Source: Alistipes sp.
GTDB taxonomy: Bacteria > Bacteroidota > Bacteroidia > Bacteroidales > Rikenellaceae
Assembly (NCBI GenBank): GCA_029051915.1
Contig: JAIDKM010000237.1
Location: 1 to 13,886, forward strand
DNA length: 13,886 nt
Direction of reading: 5' to 3'
The position numbers and the translations under genes are program-made. Under the pieces are notes generated by a model. The model ran no database searches. It was not told where the DNA came from and saw only the letters and a list, made by a program, of their open reading frames with translations. Within the stretch, counting starts at the first letter, position 1; each line of letters begins with the position of its first letter. Below are positions 7,239-13,526 of the stretch, in pieces.

Positions 7239-7847
7239 ATGGAGACGAAAAACTACGAAAAGGAAGAACGTTTCGACCCGACGACCGTCGAGGCGCTCAA
7301 ACATCACTACGGCGAGATCCTGCGCCTCCTGGGCGAGGACACCGCGCGCGAGGGGCTCGTGAAGACCCCCGAACGGGTCGCCAAAGCGATGTCGTTCCTC
7401 ACGAAAGGTTACGACGAAGACCCCCTGGCCATCATCCGCTCGGCGATGTTCCGCGAGGAGTACAAACAGATGGTGCTGGTCAAGGACATCGAGCTCTACT
7501 CGCTCTGCGAACACCACATGCTGCCCTTCTACGGCAAGGCCCACGTGGCCTACATCCCCGACGGCCGCATCACGGGACTCTCGAAGATCGCCCGCGTGGT
7601 GGAGTGCTTCGCACGCCGGCTGCAAGTGCAGGAACGGCTCACGGTGCAGATCCGCGACTGCATCCAGGAGGCCCTCGACCCGATGGGCGTGGCCGTGGTG
7701 ATCGAAGCGAGCCACATGTGCATGCAGATGCGCGGCATCGAGAAACAGCAGTCGGCGACCACTACGTCGGCCTTCACGGGAATCTTCCTCTCCGACCACC
7801 GCACGCGCGAGGAGTTCATGACCCTCATATCGCACCGCTATCGGTAA
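7239..7847 (+). CDS. folE: GTP cyclohydrolase I (FolE, type IA)
   Basis: The enzyme converts GTP to 7,8-dihydroneopterin triphosphate, the first step of folate (and queuosine precursor) synthesis. The 202-residue protein has the zinc site Cys90 and His93 in LCEHHMLPF, with Cys161 in HMCMQMRG. It also has the active-site blocks KTPERVAKA (42-50), GLSKIARVV (113-121), QERLTVQI (131-138) and [10 protein letters not shown] (172-181). Length is normal for the homodecameric type. The ATG at 7239 is the only reasonable start, since the next in-frame ATG is at codon 51. It follows rdgB after 17 bases, so it may be both read through from upstream and started from its own promoter. An intrinsic terminator follows. 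Confidence 0.97.
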   Translation: METKNYEKEERFDPTTVEALKHHYGEILRLLGEDTAREGLVKTPERVAKAMSFLTKGYDEDPLAIIRSAMFREEYKQMVLVKDIELYSLCEHHMLPFYGKAHVAYIPDGRITGLSKIARVVECFARRLQVQERLTVQIRDCIQEALDPMGVAVVIEASHMCMQMRGIEKQQSATTTSAFTGIFLSDHRTREEFMTLISHRYR

Positions 7848-7874
7848 AATCGGCCGAGAGGCTGCGCTCCTTAC

Positions 7875-7904
7875 GACGCTTTCCTGACGGGAAGCGTCTT
7901 TTTT
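7875..7904 (+). terminator. Intrinsic terminator after folE
   Basis: A 10-base-pair stem GACGCTTTCC / GGGAAGCGTC (7875-7884 with 7889-7898, one G-T pair) with the loop TGAC, followed by six T (7899-7904). It lies 27 bases after the folE stop and should end the HAD-to-folE transcript. Confidence 0.9.
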
Positions 7905-7929
7905 GTTGTCCGTTCGGATTTTCCTCGGG

Positions 7930-7945
7930 CCGCAGGCACCTGCGG
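7930..7945 (+). other. Short palindrome in the leader region of the DUF4136 gene
   Basis: CCGCAGG-CA-CCTGCGG is a perfect 7+7 inverted repeat located 51 bases before the DUF4136 start. As RNA it would form a 6-base-pair stem with a 4-base loop; as DNA it could bind a dimeric regulator. The rest of 7905-7996 has only a poor -7 match (GGTATTTG at 7949-7956), although this unit must have a promoter because it lies between two terminators. Confidence 0.3.
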
Positions 7946-7996
7946 AACGGTATTTGATCCCCGCACCCACGACAGCAAACCAAAAATCAGAAAACC

Positions 7997-8638
7997 ATGA
8001 CCGTCAAAACCATCCATTACCTTGCGATCGCACTGCTCGCGGCTGCGGTCTGCTCTTGCCAGAAAGAACCCTCGACATCGGATCTGCACCGCGAATACCT
8101 GGTCTACACCGGCCACGATGCCAACACCGAGTTCGCCGCGTTCGAAACCTTCTATCTGCCCGACAGCATCCTCATCATCGGCAGCAACAAGAAAACCGAA
8201 TACTGGAAAGATGACGACGCACTCGAAATCGTCGACCTGGTATCCGCGAATCTGACGGCGGCGGGATTCCTGCGCACCGCAGAGAAAGAGAACGCCCACC
8301 TGGGCATCCAACTCAGCTACGTCGAACAGGAGACCTACTTCGTCGGCTACGACAATCCCTACTGGTGGTGGTACTACCCCTACTACTGGGCCCCCGGCTA
8401 CTGGGGCGACTGGCTCGGCTGGCACTATCCCTACCGTGTCTACTACGGCTACACGGCCGGCTCGCTGCTGCTCGAAATGGTCGACCTCACGGGCACCGAG
8501 ACCACGACCAAACGTCTGCCCGTCGTCTGGGACAGCTTCATCAGCGGACTGCTGACCTCGAACACCGGTCTCAATCAGCAACGCACGCTCGATGCCATCC
8601 AGCAGGCTTTCGCACAATCGCCCTATCTCTATCAATAG
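7997..8638 (+). CDS. DUF4136-family lipoprotein
   Basis: The 213-residue protein has a signal peptide ending in VCSC, making Cys21 the lipidated residue. The mature N-terminus CQKEPS resembles the Q-K-acidic lipoprotein surface-export signal described in Bacteroidota. The body matches the DUF4136 pattern: an early FAAFETFYLPDSI strand, an N-terminal helix with Asn and Gly (LVSANLTAAGF), a central aromatic block and a closing LLLEMVDLTG strand followed by W-x(n)-F. The aromatic block at residues 114-152 has 21 Tyr/Trp/Phe in 39 residues, including YWWWYYPYYW. DUF4136 proteins are envelope lipoproteins of unknown role. It is followed after 24 bases by an outer-membrane barrel gene with no promoter between, so the two form a two-gene unit. 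Confidence 0.88.
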   Translation: MTVKTIHYLAIALLAAAVCSCQKEPSTSDLHREYLVYTGHDANTEFAAFETFYLPDSILIIGSNKKTEYWKDDDALEIVDLVSANLTAAGFLRTAEKENAHLGIQLSYVEQETYFVGYDNPYWWWYYPYYWAPGYWGDWLGWHYPYRVYYGYTAGSLLLEMVDLTGTETTTKRLPVVWDSFISGLLTSNTGLNQQRTLDAIQQAFAQSPYLYQ

Positions 8639-8662
8639 TTCTAAAAACCTAACGCAACAACC

Positions 8663-9289
8663 ATGAAAACAACGAAATACTTCCGGATTCTCGCACTCTG
8701 CACGCTGCTGCTGGCCGTCGCACGACCCGGCAAGGCGCAGATCTTCCCCAACACCTACATCAACGTCGACTGGCAGATGAACGTGCCGCTGAACACCGAC
8801 TTCGCCGACAAGGCTTCGGGCTGGGGCATGAACTTCGAGGGCGGCTACCGCATCACGCCGGCCGTCGCCGTGGGCCCGTTCATCTCGTTCCAGACCAACC
8901 TGAAGAGCATCGACCGCCAGACGCTCGTGCTCAACAACGGCTCGGCGCTCACCACCAACCAGAAACACGCGCTGTTCCAGCTTCCGTTCGGTGTAACGGG
9001 CCGCTACAGCTGGCTCAACTACAGCGTATTCCAACCCTACGTAGGCATGAAGTTGGGTGCCTGCTATTCGGAACTCTCGTCCTACTACTACATCGTCAAG
9101 CAATACACCGACACGTGGGGCTTCTACCTCTCGCCCGAAGTAGGCTTCTCGATCTTCCCCAACCCCAATTACCGCTTCGGATTCCACGTGGCGCTCTACT
9201 ACAGCTATGCCACCAACAGCGGCAGTGTGCTGACCTATAAGGTCGACAATCTCAACAACTTCGGCATCCGCGTAGGTATTTCCTTCTAA
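8663..9289 (+). CDS. Outer-membrane beta-barrel protein, function unknown
   Basis: The 208-residue product has a signal peptide with probable cleavage at GKA|QIF (after residue 25). The mature chain has repeated amphipathic strands (TYINVDWQMNV, GWGMNFEGGYRI, AVAVGPFISFQTNL, FQLPFGVTGRYSWL, FQPYVGMKLGACY, WGFYLSPEVGFSI, FGFHVALYYSYA) and ends in FGIRVGISF. A C-terminal phenylalanine is typical of barrels inserted by the BAM complex. It resembles the generic outer-membrane beta-barrel domain family of Bacteroidota. Its partner upstream is the DUF4136 lipoprotein, and a two-way terminator lies 18 bases after its stop. Ligand or function cannot be inferred. Confidence 0.85.
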   Translation: MKTTKYFRILALCTLLLAVARPGKAQIFPNTYINVDWQMNVPLNTDFADKASGWGMNFEGGYRITPAVAVGPFISFQTNLKSIDRQTLVLNNGSALTTNQKHALFQLPFGVTGRYSWLNYSVFQPYVGMKLGACYSELSSYYYIVKQYTDTWGFYLSPEVGFSIFPNPNYRFGFHVALYYSYATNSGSVLTYKVDNLNNFGIRVGISF

Positions 9290-9307
9290 GCGGGAAACTG
9301 CCAGCAA

Positions 9308-9345
9308 AAAAAAGAGGGCCCCGAATGATCGGAGCCCTCTTTTTT
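9308..9345. terminator. Bidirectional intrinsic terminator between convergent genes
   Basis: Arms at 9308-9324 and 9329-9345 form a 17-position stem with one C-A mismatch and the loop ATGA. The core AAAAAAGAGGGC pairs with GCCCTCTTTTTT across the mismatch to CCGA/TCGG, and the plus strand ends in six T (9340-9345). The A-run on the other arm makes it work from the minus strand too, serving both the barrel gene and the cysteine-rich lipoprotein gene. Confidence 0.92.
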
Positions 9346-9360
9346 CGGTCGGACGACTGC

Positions 9361-9579
9361 TTATTCGGCAGCAGCTTCGCCTTCGCACTTCTCGCAGCAG
9401 GACGAGTCGCACTTCTCCTCGCCCTCGCATTTCTCGCAGCAGGAGGTTTCACCCTCGGCAGCAGCCTCGACAACGGTTTCCTGAGCTTCGCCCTCGGCAG
9501 CCTTCTTCGTGGTGTTGCCGCAGCAACCTACCATAGCGACGGCAGCCATTGCAATAACGAAAGAAAAAATCTTTTTCAT
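9361..9579 (-). CDS. Small Cys/Glu-rich lipoprotein with duplicated motif
   Basis: A 72-residue product: a signal peptide of about 18 residues ending in the lipobox-like VGC (Cys19), a Glu/Ala-rich spacer (about 25-45), and then a tail with seven cysteines in 19 residues (47, 48, 51, 57, 61, 62, 65). The tail contains two identical copies of SCCEKCEGE, at 46-54 and 60-68. Spacing of the CC-x2-C type suggests soft-metal binding, perhaps zinc, copper or iron, but no known family is recognised and function is unknown. The gene has its own strong-looking promoter, a leader with a palindrome, and a terminator, so it is expressed as a single gene. The reading frame is supported by the signal peptide and Bacteroidota-style promoter. 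Confidence 0.85.
   Translation of the reverse strand: MKKIFSFVIAMAAVAMVGCCGNTTKKAAEGEAQETVVEAAAEGETSCCEKCEGEEKCDSSCCEKCEGEAAAE
9377..9444 (-). repeat. 26-base direct repeat within the Cys-rich lipoprotein gene
   Basis: Two copies, 9377-9402 and 9419-9444, differ at two positions (both silent) and start 42 bases apart. They encode the duplicated SCCEKCEGE motif. The near identity of the DNA points to a recent or constrained internal duplication, and it keeps the frame because the offset is a multiple of three. Confidence 0.85.
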
Positions 9580-9582
9580 AGC

Positions 9583-9596
9583 TTCAAACGTTTGAA
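9583..9596. promoter_or_regulatory. 14-base perfect palindrome in the leader of the Cys-rich lipoprotein gene
   Basis: TTCAAACGTTTGAA is a perfect palindrome 4-17 bases upstream of the start codon, downstream of the predicted transcription start. It could be an operator for a dimeric repressor or a weak RNA hairpin covering the ribosome-binding region. A 14-base palindrome is expected about once by chance in a window this size, so only its position makes it notable. Confidence 0.35.
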
Positions 9597-9617
9597 ATTA
9601 GTTGTTTTACCTCGTCG

Positions 9618-9647
9618 CAAAGTTAGGTAATCGCGCGCAATATCCAA
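9618..9647 (-). promoter_or_regulatory. Bacteroides-type promoter for the Cys-rich lipoprotein gene
   Basis: Reading leftward: TTG (9647-9645), a 19-base spacer, and TAACTTTG (9625-9618), an exact TAnnTTTG match. The -7 box is 38 bases before the ATG at 9579. Confidence 0.7.
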
Positions 9648-9667
9648 GAAAAAATTAAAATTTTTTC
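9648..9667. other. AT-only inverted repeat beyond the end of the four-gene operon
   Basis: GAAAAAATT-AA-AATTTTTTC is a perfect 9+9 inverted repeat. It lies 16 bases past the stop of the SPOR-like gene and immediately upstream of the -33 element of the lipoprotein promoter. It could be a weak terminator for the minus-strand operon, or an UP-like AT element for the promoter. An AT-only repeat can also arise by chance. Confidence 0.35.
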
Positions 9668-9682
9668 AAAAAAGAACGCTTT

Positions 9683-10147
9683 TCAATGGCGGAAATCGCT
9701 CAGTCTAAGTTGCTCGCTCTTCGGAAAAGCCTTCGGAAAGGTACCCGAAACCCGTCCTTTGAGGATGATGGCCTCCTCGATGGTCAGGCAGTTGCCGACC
9801 GTAACGCGGAAGTAGGGATTTTCGTAGAACATGTAGACCGGAATTCCCGTGAAAGTCTCCTCGAACAGCGCTTTCGCCGCCGCCGCTCCGGCCCGGGCAT
9901 CCGCCCCGTTGTCGGAGAAGATGCAGACACGGTAAGCATTGAGCGCCGGGCGCCCGAGACTCTGCACCGCCTGCGCTACGACCTGCGCCGCATCGTCGTA
10001 CTCCGTAACCGTTATGCGGGCCGCGGATTCCGAGGCCGTCGGCTGCGCCAGCCGATATTTGAACGCATCGAGCGACTGGGCCGCCGCCGGCCGGCCGCAC
10101 AGCATCGCCGCAAAAAGGGCCGATACCAGATATACATACTTGCGCAT
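9683..10147 (-). CDS. Secreted SPOR-like protein
   Basis: The 154-residue product has a signal peptide ending in AAA before QSL (cleavage near residue 23). Residues 71-141 look like a SPOR domain: a first strand YRVCIFSDN, a helix rich in Ala (ADARAGAAAAKALFEETF), strand IPVYMFYENPYFRVTVGN, then the helix LTIEEAIILKGRV. SPOR domains bind denuded peptidoglycan glycan strands, often at division sites. The match is by pattern only and the first half of the mature protein is unassigned. The ATG at 10147 is chosen (a GTG immediately before it is the alternative); the preceding gene's TGA overlaps it by one base, so it is the last gene of a coupled operon. Confidence 0.7.
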   Translation of the reverse strand: MRKYVYLVSALFAAMLCGRPAAAQSLDAFKYRLAQPTASESAARITVTEYDDAAQVVAQAVQSLGRPALNAYRVCIFSDNGADARAGAAAAKALFEETFTGIPVYMFYENPYFRVTVGNCLTIEEAIILKGRVSGTFPKAFPKSEQLRLSDFRH

Positions 10148-10668
10148 CACTCCTGGAAATAAGTTTTCAACTGCTTCGAATCGAGGTCAAAGGTATTCAA
10201 AAATTCGGACAACGGCATCCTTTCGCGCGAAATATTTACAGGAGCCGGGCCCCCGCGCCCCTCCACGGCGAAAGAGACTGCGACGGCCGAAAGATCGTCG
10301 CGCCGGATCCGGCCGACGAGCGCATAGGCCGCCAGAGGATCGGAGATCCGCAGGCGCCACTGCGTGGCGACGCTCTCCGTCGTGCGGCGCTGCACCTCGA
10401 CGGGCTCGCGCAACACGACGCCCGCCACACGCGCCGTACCATAAAAGATGTCGAGCGAAGCATGCTCCACGCTGAGTTTATAACCCGTGTCGTTGCGCAC
10501 GCGCAGCACGACGTCCAATCCGGCCAGTCCATGCAGCTCGACCCGTTCGATCTCCTCGATCCGGATCTTCTCGCGCGCTTTCTCCACCGTCCGGCGGCAC
10601 GAGGTCATGCCGACGCACAACACCAGCAACAAGAGGATCCCTGCTCCGAATCTCCGAAATACGTTCAT
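10147..10668 (-). CDS. LEA14-like (LEA type 2) lipoprotein
   Basis: The 173-residue product has a signal peptide ending in MTSC (Cys24 lipidated). The body at about 42-160 follows the LEA14/WHy-like pattern: LAGLDVVLRVRNDTGYKLSVEHASLDIFYG, then a strand with VVLREPVEVQRRTTESVATQWRLRI. That is a beta-sandwich with an N-x-T or N-D-T turn after the first strand. Such proteins are found as envelope lipoproteins in Bacteroidota, with an unknown role. The ATG at 10668 overlaps the menG stop as ATGA, and its own stop overlaps the next start. A large in-frame extension upstream is only the shadow of menG and is not used. Confidence 0.78.
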   Translation of the reverse strand: MNVFRRFGAGILLLLVLCVGMTSCRRTVEKAREKIRIEEIERVELHGLAGLDVVLRVRNDTGYKLSVEHASLDIFYGTARVAGVVLREPVEVQRRTTESVATQWRLRISDPLAAYALVGRIRRDDLSAVAVSFAVEGRGGPAPVNISRERMPLSEFLNTFDLDSKQLKTYFQE

Positions 10669-11387
10669 CTTTCGCCTGTATAAATTTGTGCTATTCCGCC
10701 GCTCACGCTCCGGGCCCGGCAGTCGCGGAATCCGGCCTGCGACAACCGCTCCAGAAAAGCGTCGGGCGCCGGAAACTCCCCGACCGAAGCCGGAAGATAG
10801 GTATAGGCCCGTCTGTCGTGCGAGACGGCCCCGCCGACCGAAGGCAGGATCCGCCGCGTATAAAATTCGTAGAGCGCGCGGAAGAGCCGGTTGCGGGGAC
10901 GCGAGAACTCCAGTATAACGATTCTGCCGCCCGGTTTTATTGTGCGGGCCAGTTCGCGCAGACCGGCGTCGAGGTCGCCGAAGTTGCGCACGCCGAACGC
11001 CACGGTCGCCGCATCGAACGTCGCATCGGCCGCAGCCAGACGCTCGGCATCGCCCTGCAGGAGTTCGATCCGGCCGGCAAGGCCCTGCCGAGCCACCTTG
11101 CCCCGCGCCCGGTCGAGCATGCGTTCCGAAAGATCGACGCCCATAACATGTACACCGGGCATTCTCCGTGCCATTTCGATGGCCAGATCGCCCGTTCCCG
11201 TGGCCATATCCAACACCTGCGCAGGGTTGTTCCGCCGCACTTCCCGCACCACGCGCCGCCGCCACAAACGGTCGATGTTCAACGACAACGTATGATTCAG
11301 CAAGTCGTAGCGGGGCGCAATGTTGTCGAACATCTCGCGCACCTCCTCTTTTTTGGTCCGCCGGGTATTGTAAGGTTTGACTGTCAT
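10665..11387 (-). CDS. menG: Demethylmenaquinone methyltransferase MenG/UbiE
   Basis: This SAM-dependent enzyme performs the last step of menaquinone synthesis, C-methylation of demethylmenaquinone, at the inner membrane surface. The 240-residue protein has the family N-terminus VREMFDNIAPRYDLLNHTLSLNIDRLWRR (16-44), the SAM-binding motif LDMATGTGDLA (59-69), the acidic VDLSERML strand end (84-91), the characteristic FGVRNFGDLDAGL (131-143) and LKPGG-like IKPGGRIVILEF (150-161). A late YEFYT ... P motif (173-182) is typical. The ATG at 11387 overlaps the permease stop as ATGA, making this the second gene of the operon. Bacteroidota respire with menaquinone, so menG is the fitting name. Confidence 0.96.
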   Translation of the reverse strand: MTVKPYNTRRTKKEEVREMFDNIAPRYDLLNHTLSLNIDRLWRRRVVREVRRNNPAQVLDMATGTGDLAIEMARRMPGVHVMGVDLSERMLDRARGKVARQGLAGRIELLQGDAERLAAADATFDAATVAFGVRNFGDLDAGLRELARTIKPGGRIVILEFSRPRNRLFRALYEFYTRRILPSVGGAVSHDRRAYTYLPASVGEFPAPDAFLERLSQAGFRDCRARSVSGGIAQIYTGER

Positions 11388-12628
11388 TCGTATCGGATTG
11401 CTTCGTCGGGTCTGATTCGGGAGACAACCGAGGCGGGAATCACCAGCAGCAGCACGATCGTCGCCAGCACTCCGCCGTTGAGCAGCAGCCACCAGCTCCA
11501 CTCCACCGCCACGGGAACCTCGGAAAGCAGATAACCCTCGGCGCTGAGTTTCACGGCACCCGTCCACTGCTGCAACAGACACAGCGTCAGTCCCGCGCCG
11601 TTGCCCCACGCCATGCCGCGCAGCGCGACGAAAGCCGCCCGGTAGAGGAAGATCCGCCGCAGCTGCCCGTCGGGCATGCCCAACGACTTCAGCAGCCCGA
11701 TCATGCGGGTACGTTCCATGACGAGAATCAGCAGGGCCGACGTCATGTTGAAAAACGCGACGAGGAGCATGATCGCGATGATGACGGCCGCATTGACATC
11801 GTGGGCCTTGAGCCAGTCGAAAATATTGGCATACTGCATCTCGACGCTCTGCACGGTGAGGTTGTCGGTCTCGCCGCTTTCATCGTAGAGCAGCGTCCGG
11901 TCGAGTTGCCGGACGTATTCGCCCGACGAAGCGAGCGAGCGGGTGAATATTTCGTAGCCCGTGATCTCGCGGTCGGAGCGGTCGGACAAGCGCTGCACGT
12001 TCCGCAAATCGGTCATTACCAACGTATTGTCCATCTCGTCCATGCCCGACGAATAGATTCCGGCGATCTTGAACCGGTCGCGCCGGGGCATCCGGTCGCG
12101 TTCGACGAAAAGCATCTCCACGCGGTCGCCCACTCCCAGTTTCAGCCGCCGGGAGAGGTTGCGCGAGACCAGGATCCCTTTGGTACGGATCGAGTCGCCG
12201 ACGCGGGGCAGCGCACCCTCCAGCAACCACTCCTCGAAAAACCGCCAGTCGTACGAAGCGTCGACTCCCTTGAGCACGATCCCCTCCACAGCTTCGTCCG
12301 TACGGACGATACCGCCCTGCAAAGCATAGGGTGCCATCGAGACGAAACCCTCCGTTCCGCGGATCAGCGATTCGAGGTAGTCGCTCCGCCGCACCGGCAC
12401 GGAGTTCAGCGACCGCACGTTCCGCACGTCCGTGAGGGTGGCGTGGGCCGCGAACCCGGTGATCTTGCGCGTTACCTCGCGCTTGAAACCCATCATCACG
12501 GCCAGCGAGAGGATCATCACCCCGACGCTCAGGGCCACCGACAACACGGCGATGCGCTCCATCACGCCGGGCTTCTCCGAGGAAGCGGGGCGGGCGGTTC
12601 GGCGGGCGATGAAAAACGCAAGGTTCAC
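11384..12628 (-). CDS. ABC transporter permease, LolC/LolE (FtsX/MacB) family
   Basis: The 414-residue membrane protein has the LolC/LolE layout. One N-terminal transmembrane helix (about 24-47) is followed by a periplasmic domain of about 230 residues, then three helices (about 276-304, 330-353, 378-403). The cytoplasmic MERTRMIGLLKSLGMPDGQLRRIF segment (304-327) is the coupling region that contacts the ATPase. The closing VVSRIRPDEAIRYE is the classic family C-terminus. In LolCDE this machine extracts lipoproteins from the inner membrane; that role is a reasonable inference here, but MacB-type transport cannot be excluded. The GTG at 12628 (giving MNLAFFIARR) is chosen because the -7 box at 12658-12665 lies inside the longer open frame. 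No ATPase gene is adjacent. Confidence 0.9.
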   Translation of the reverse strand: MNLAFFIARRTARPASSEKPGVMERIAVLSVALSVGVMILSLAVMMGFKREVTRKITGFAAHATLTDVRNVRSLNSVPVRRSDYLESLIRGTEGFVSMAPYALQGGIVRTDEAVEGIVLKGVDASYDWRFFEEWLLEGALPRVGDSIRTKGILVSRNLSRRLKLGVGDRVEMLFVERDRMPRRDRFKIAGIYSSGMDEMDNTLVMTDLRNVQRLSDRSDREITGYEIFTRSLASSGEYVRQLDRTLLYDESGETDNLTVQSVEMQYANIFDWLKAHDVNAAVIIAIMLLVAFFNMTSALLILVMERTRMIGLLKSLGMPDGQLRRIFLYRAAFVALRGMAWGNGAGLTLCLLQQWTGAVKLSAEGYLLSEVPVAVEWSWWLLLNGGVLATIVLLLVIPASVVSRIRPDEAIRYE

Positions 12629-12657
12629 AGACGGGTACGATTTATGGAAAATCGATG

Positions 12658-12665
12658 CAAAGTAA
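12658..12665 (-). promoter_or_regulatory. Candidate -7 box for the permease-menG operon
   Basis: Reading leftward, TTACTTTG matches TAnnTTTG at all but one position, 29 bases before the GTG at 12628. No -33 element is seen. Its location between divergent operons supports it. Confidence 0.4.
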
Positions 12666-12677
12666 CATAAAATTTCG

Positions 12678-12685
12678 TATTTTTG
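12678..12685 (+). promoter_or_regulatory. Bacteroides-type -7 box for the metallopeptidase transcript
   Basis: TATTTTTG matches TAnnTTTG exactly. The -33 position holds only GATG. The predicted transcript would carry a leader of about 75 bases containing a short ORF and a GC-rich hairpin. Confidence 0.5.
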
Positions 12686-12705
12686 CCCCACCGGACGCCA
12701 CTTTT

Positions 12706-12771
12706 ATGGAAAAGGGCCCCGACGCTGCCGGAAGCCGTCCGGCAGAAGATCCGAAAAACACAGGACTATGA
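12706..12771 (+). CDS. Possible 21-residue leader peptide coupled to the metallopeptidase
   Basis: ATG at 12706 opens a frame of 21 codons (MEKGPDAAGSRPAEDPKNTGL) ending in a TGA at 12769-12771 that overlaps the metallopeptidase ATG as ATGA. It begins about 20 bases after the -7 box. The peptide has no membrane segment or run of one amino acid, so it does not look like an amino-acid attenuator; translational coupling would be the likelier role. It may equally be a chance open frame. Confidence 0.3.
   Translation: MEKGPDAAGSRPAEDPKNTGL
12725..12745 (+). promoter_or_regulatory. GC-rich hairpin in the metallopeptidase leader
   Basis: CTGCCGGA (12725-12732) pairs with TCCGGCAG (12738-12745), an 8-base-pair stem with the 5-base loop AGCCG. 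No T-run follows, so it is not a simple terminator. It lies inside the short leader ORF and 22 bases before the metallopeptidase start, where ribosome movement could open or close it. Confidence 0.4.
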
Positions 12772-13526
12772 TAACACAACCGCTTGTCGCCCTGCTCGAA
12801 GCAGGCATCAACAACAGACTCTACGCGGCCGATACGGCCACGATCGGCATGTACGTACTGATCGTCGTGATCGGTATCGTCGGCTACATCGTGCATGCAC
12901 GCCTCGAATCGGTCTTCAAGAAATATTCGCAGGTGCAGTTCCCCGGCGGACTGACCGGCGCCGAAGTCGCCGAGAAGATGCTGCGCGACAACCGCATCCA
13001 CAACGTCAAGGTAACCCACGTGGCCGGCCACCTGACCGACCACTTCGACCCCCGGACCATGACCGTCAACCTCAGTGAATCGGTCTACTCGTCGAACAGC
13101 GTGGCGGCCGCCGCCGTCGCGGCCCACGAATGCGGCCACGCCGTACAGCATGCCCGCGACTATGCGCCGCTGCGGCTGCGCTCGCAGCTGGTACCGGTGG
13201 TGCAGTTCTCGTCGAAGGCCGCGATGGCGATGATCCTCATCGGACTGATCGTCATGGCCGCGACCGACAACGAAATCGTCTGCTGGATCGGCGTGGGCAT
13301 GATCGCCATGTCGGCCCTCTTCTCGATCGTAACGCTGCCCGTCGAATACAACGCCTCGGCACGGGCTCTGGAGTGGCTGGAGACGAGCCGCACGATGCAG
13401 GGCGCACAACTCGTACAGGCCAAAGAAGCCCTCTCGTGGGCGGCCCGCACCTACCTGGTCGCAGCCTTGAGCGCCGTAGCCTCGGTACTCTACTACGTCT
13501 TCCTGATCCTCGGGCGACGCCGATGA
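12768..13526 (+). CDS. Membrane zinc metallopeptidase (Zn_peptidase_2 / YugP-like)
   Basis: The 252-residue protein has an N-terminal transmembrane helix (about 27-43), a domain ending in the zinc-binding HECGH (120-124) with the catalytic glutamate at 121, and three further hydrophobic helices (about 150-166, 170-190, 228-248). PVEYNASARALEWL (191-204) is a family hallmark and likely supplies a third zinc ligand (Glu193). Flanking segments NLSESVYSSNSVAAAAVAAHECGHAVQHARDYAPLRLRSQLVP are typical of the family. Its substrates are unknown. The ATG at 12768 is preceded by a possible leader ORF, and its stop overlaps the next gene's start (ATGATG), so the two are translated in coupled fashion. 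Confidence 0.93.
   Translation: MITQPLVALLEAGINNRLYAADTATIGMYVLIVVIGIVGYIVHARLESVFKKYSQVQFPGGLTGAEVAEKMLRDNRIHNVKVTHVAGHLTDHFDPRTMTVNLSESVYSSNSVAAAAVAAHECGHAVQHARDYAPLRLRSQLVPVVQFSSKAAMAMILIGLIVMAATDNEIVCWIGVGMIAMSALFSIVTLPVEYNASARALEWLETSRTMQGAQLVQAKEALSWAARTYLVAALSAVASVLYYVFLILGRRR

Noticed and set aside
7949..7956. GGTATTTG as the promoter of the DUF4136 unit
   Set aside because: It lacks the TA of the -7 consensus and has no -33 partner, so it is not listed as a promoter even though one must exist nearby.
7871..9430. 519-codon minus-strand open frame across the DUF4136 and barrel genes
   Set aside because: It spans two terminators and two plus-strand genes with clear signal peptides, and its composition is the same Val/Asp/Arg-rich antisense pattern.
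9377..9444. CRISPR-like or mobile repeat
   Set aside because: There are only two copies, in frame within a coding sequence, with no spacer pattern; an internal gene duplication explains it.
12629..12691. Longer N-terminus for the LolC/E-like permease
   Set aside because: The extension would cover the promoter region and adds residues not typical of the family, whereas the GTG at 12628 gives MNLAFFIARR, a normal start.
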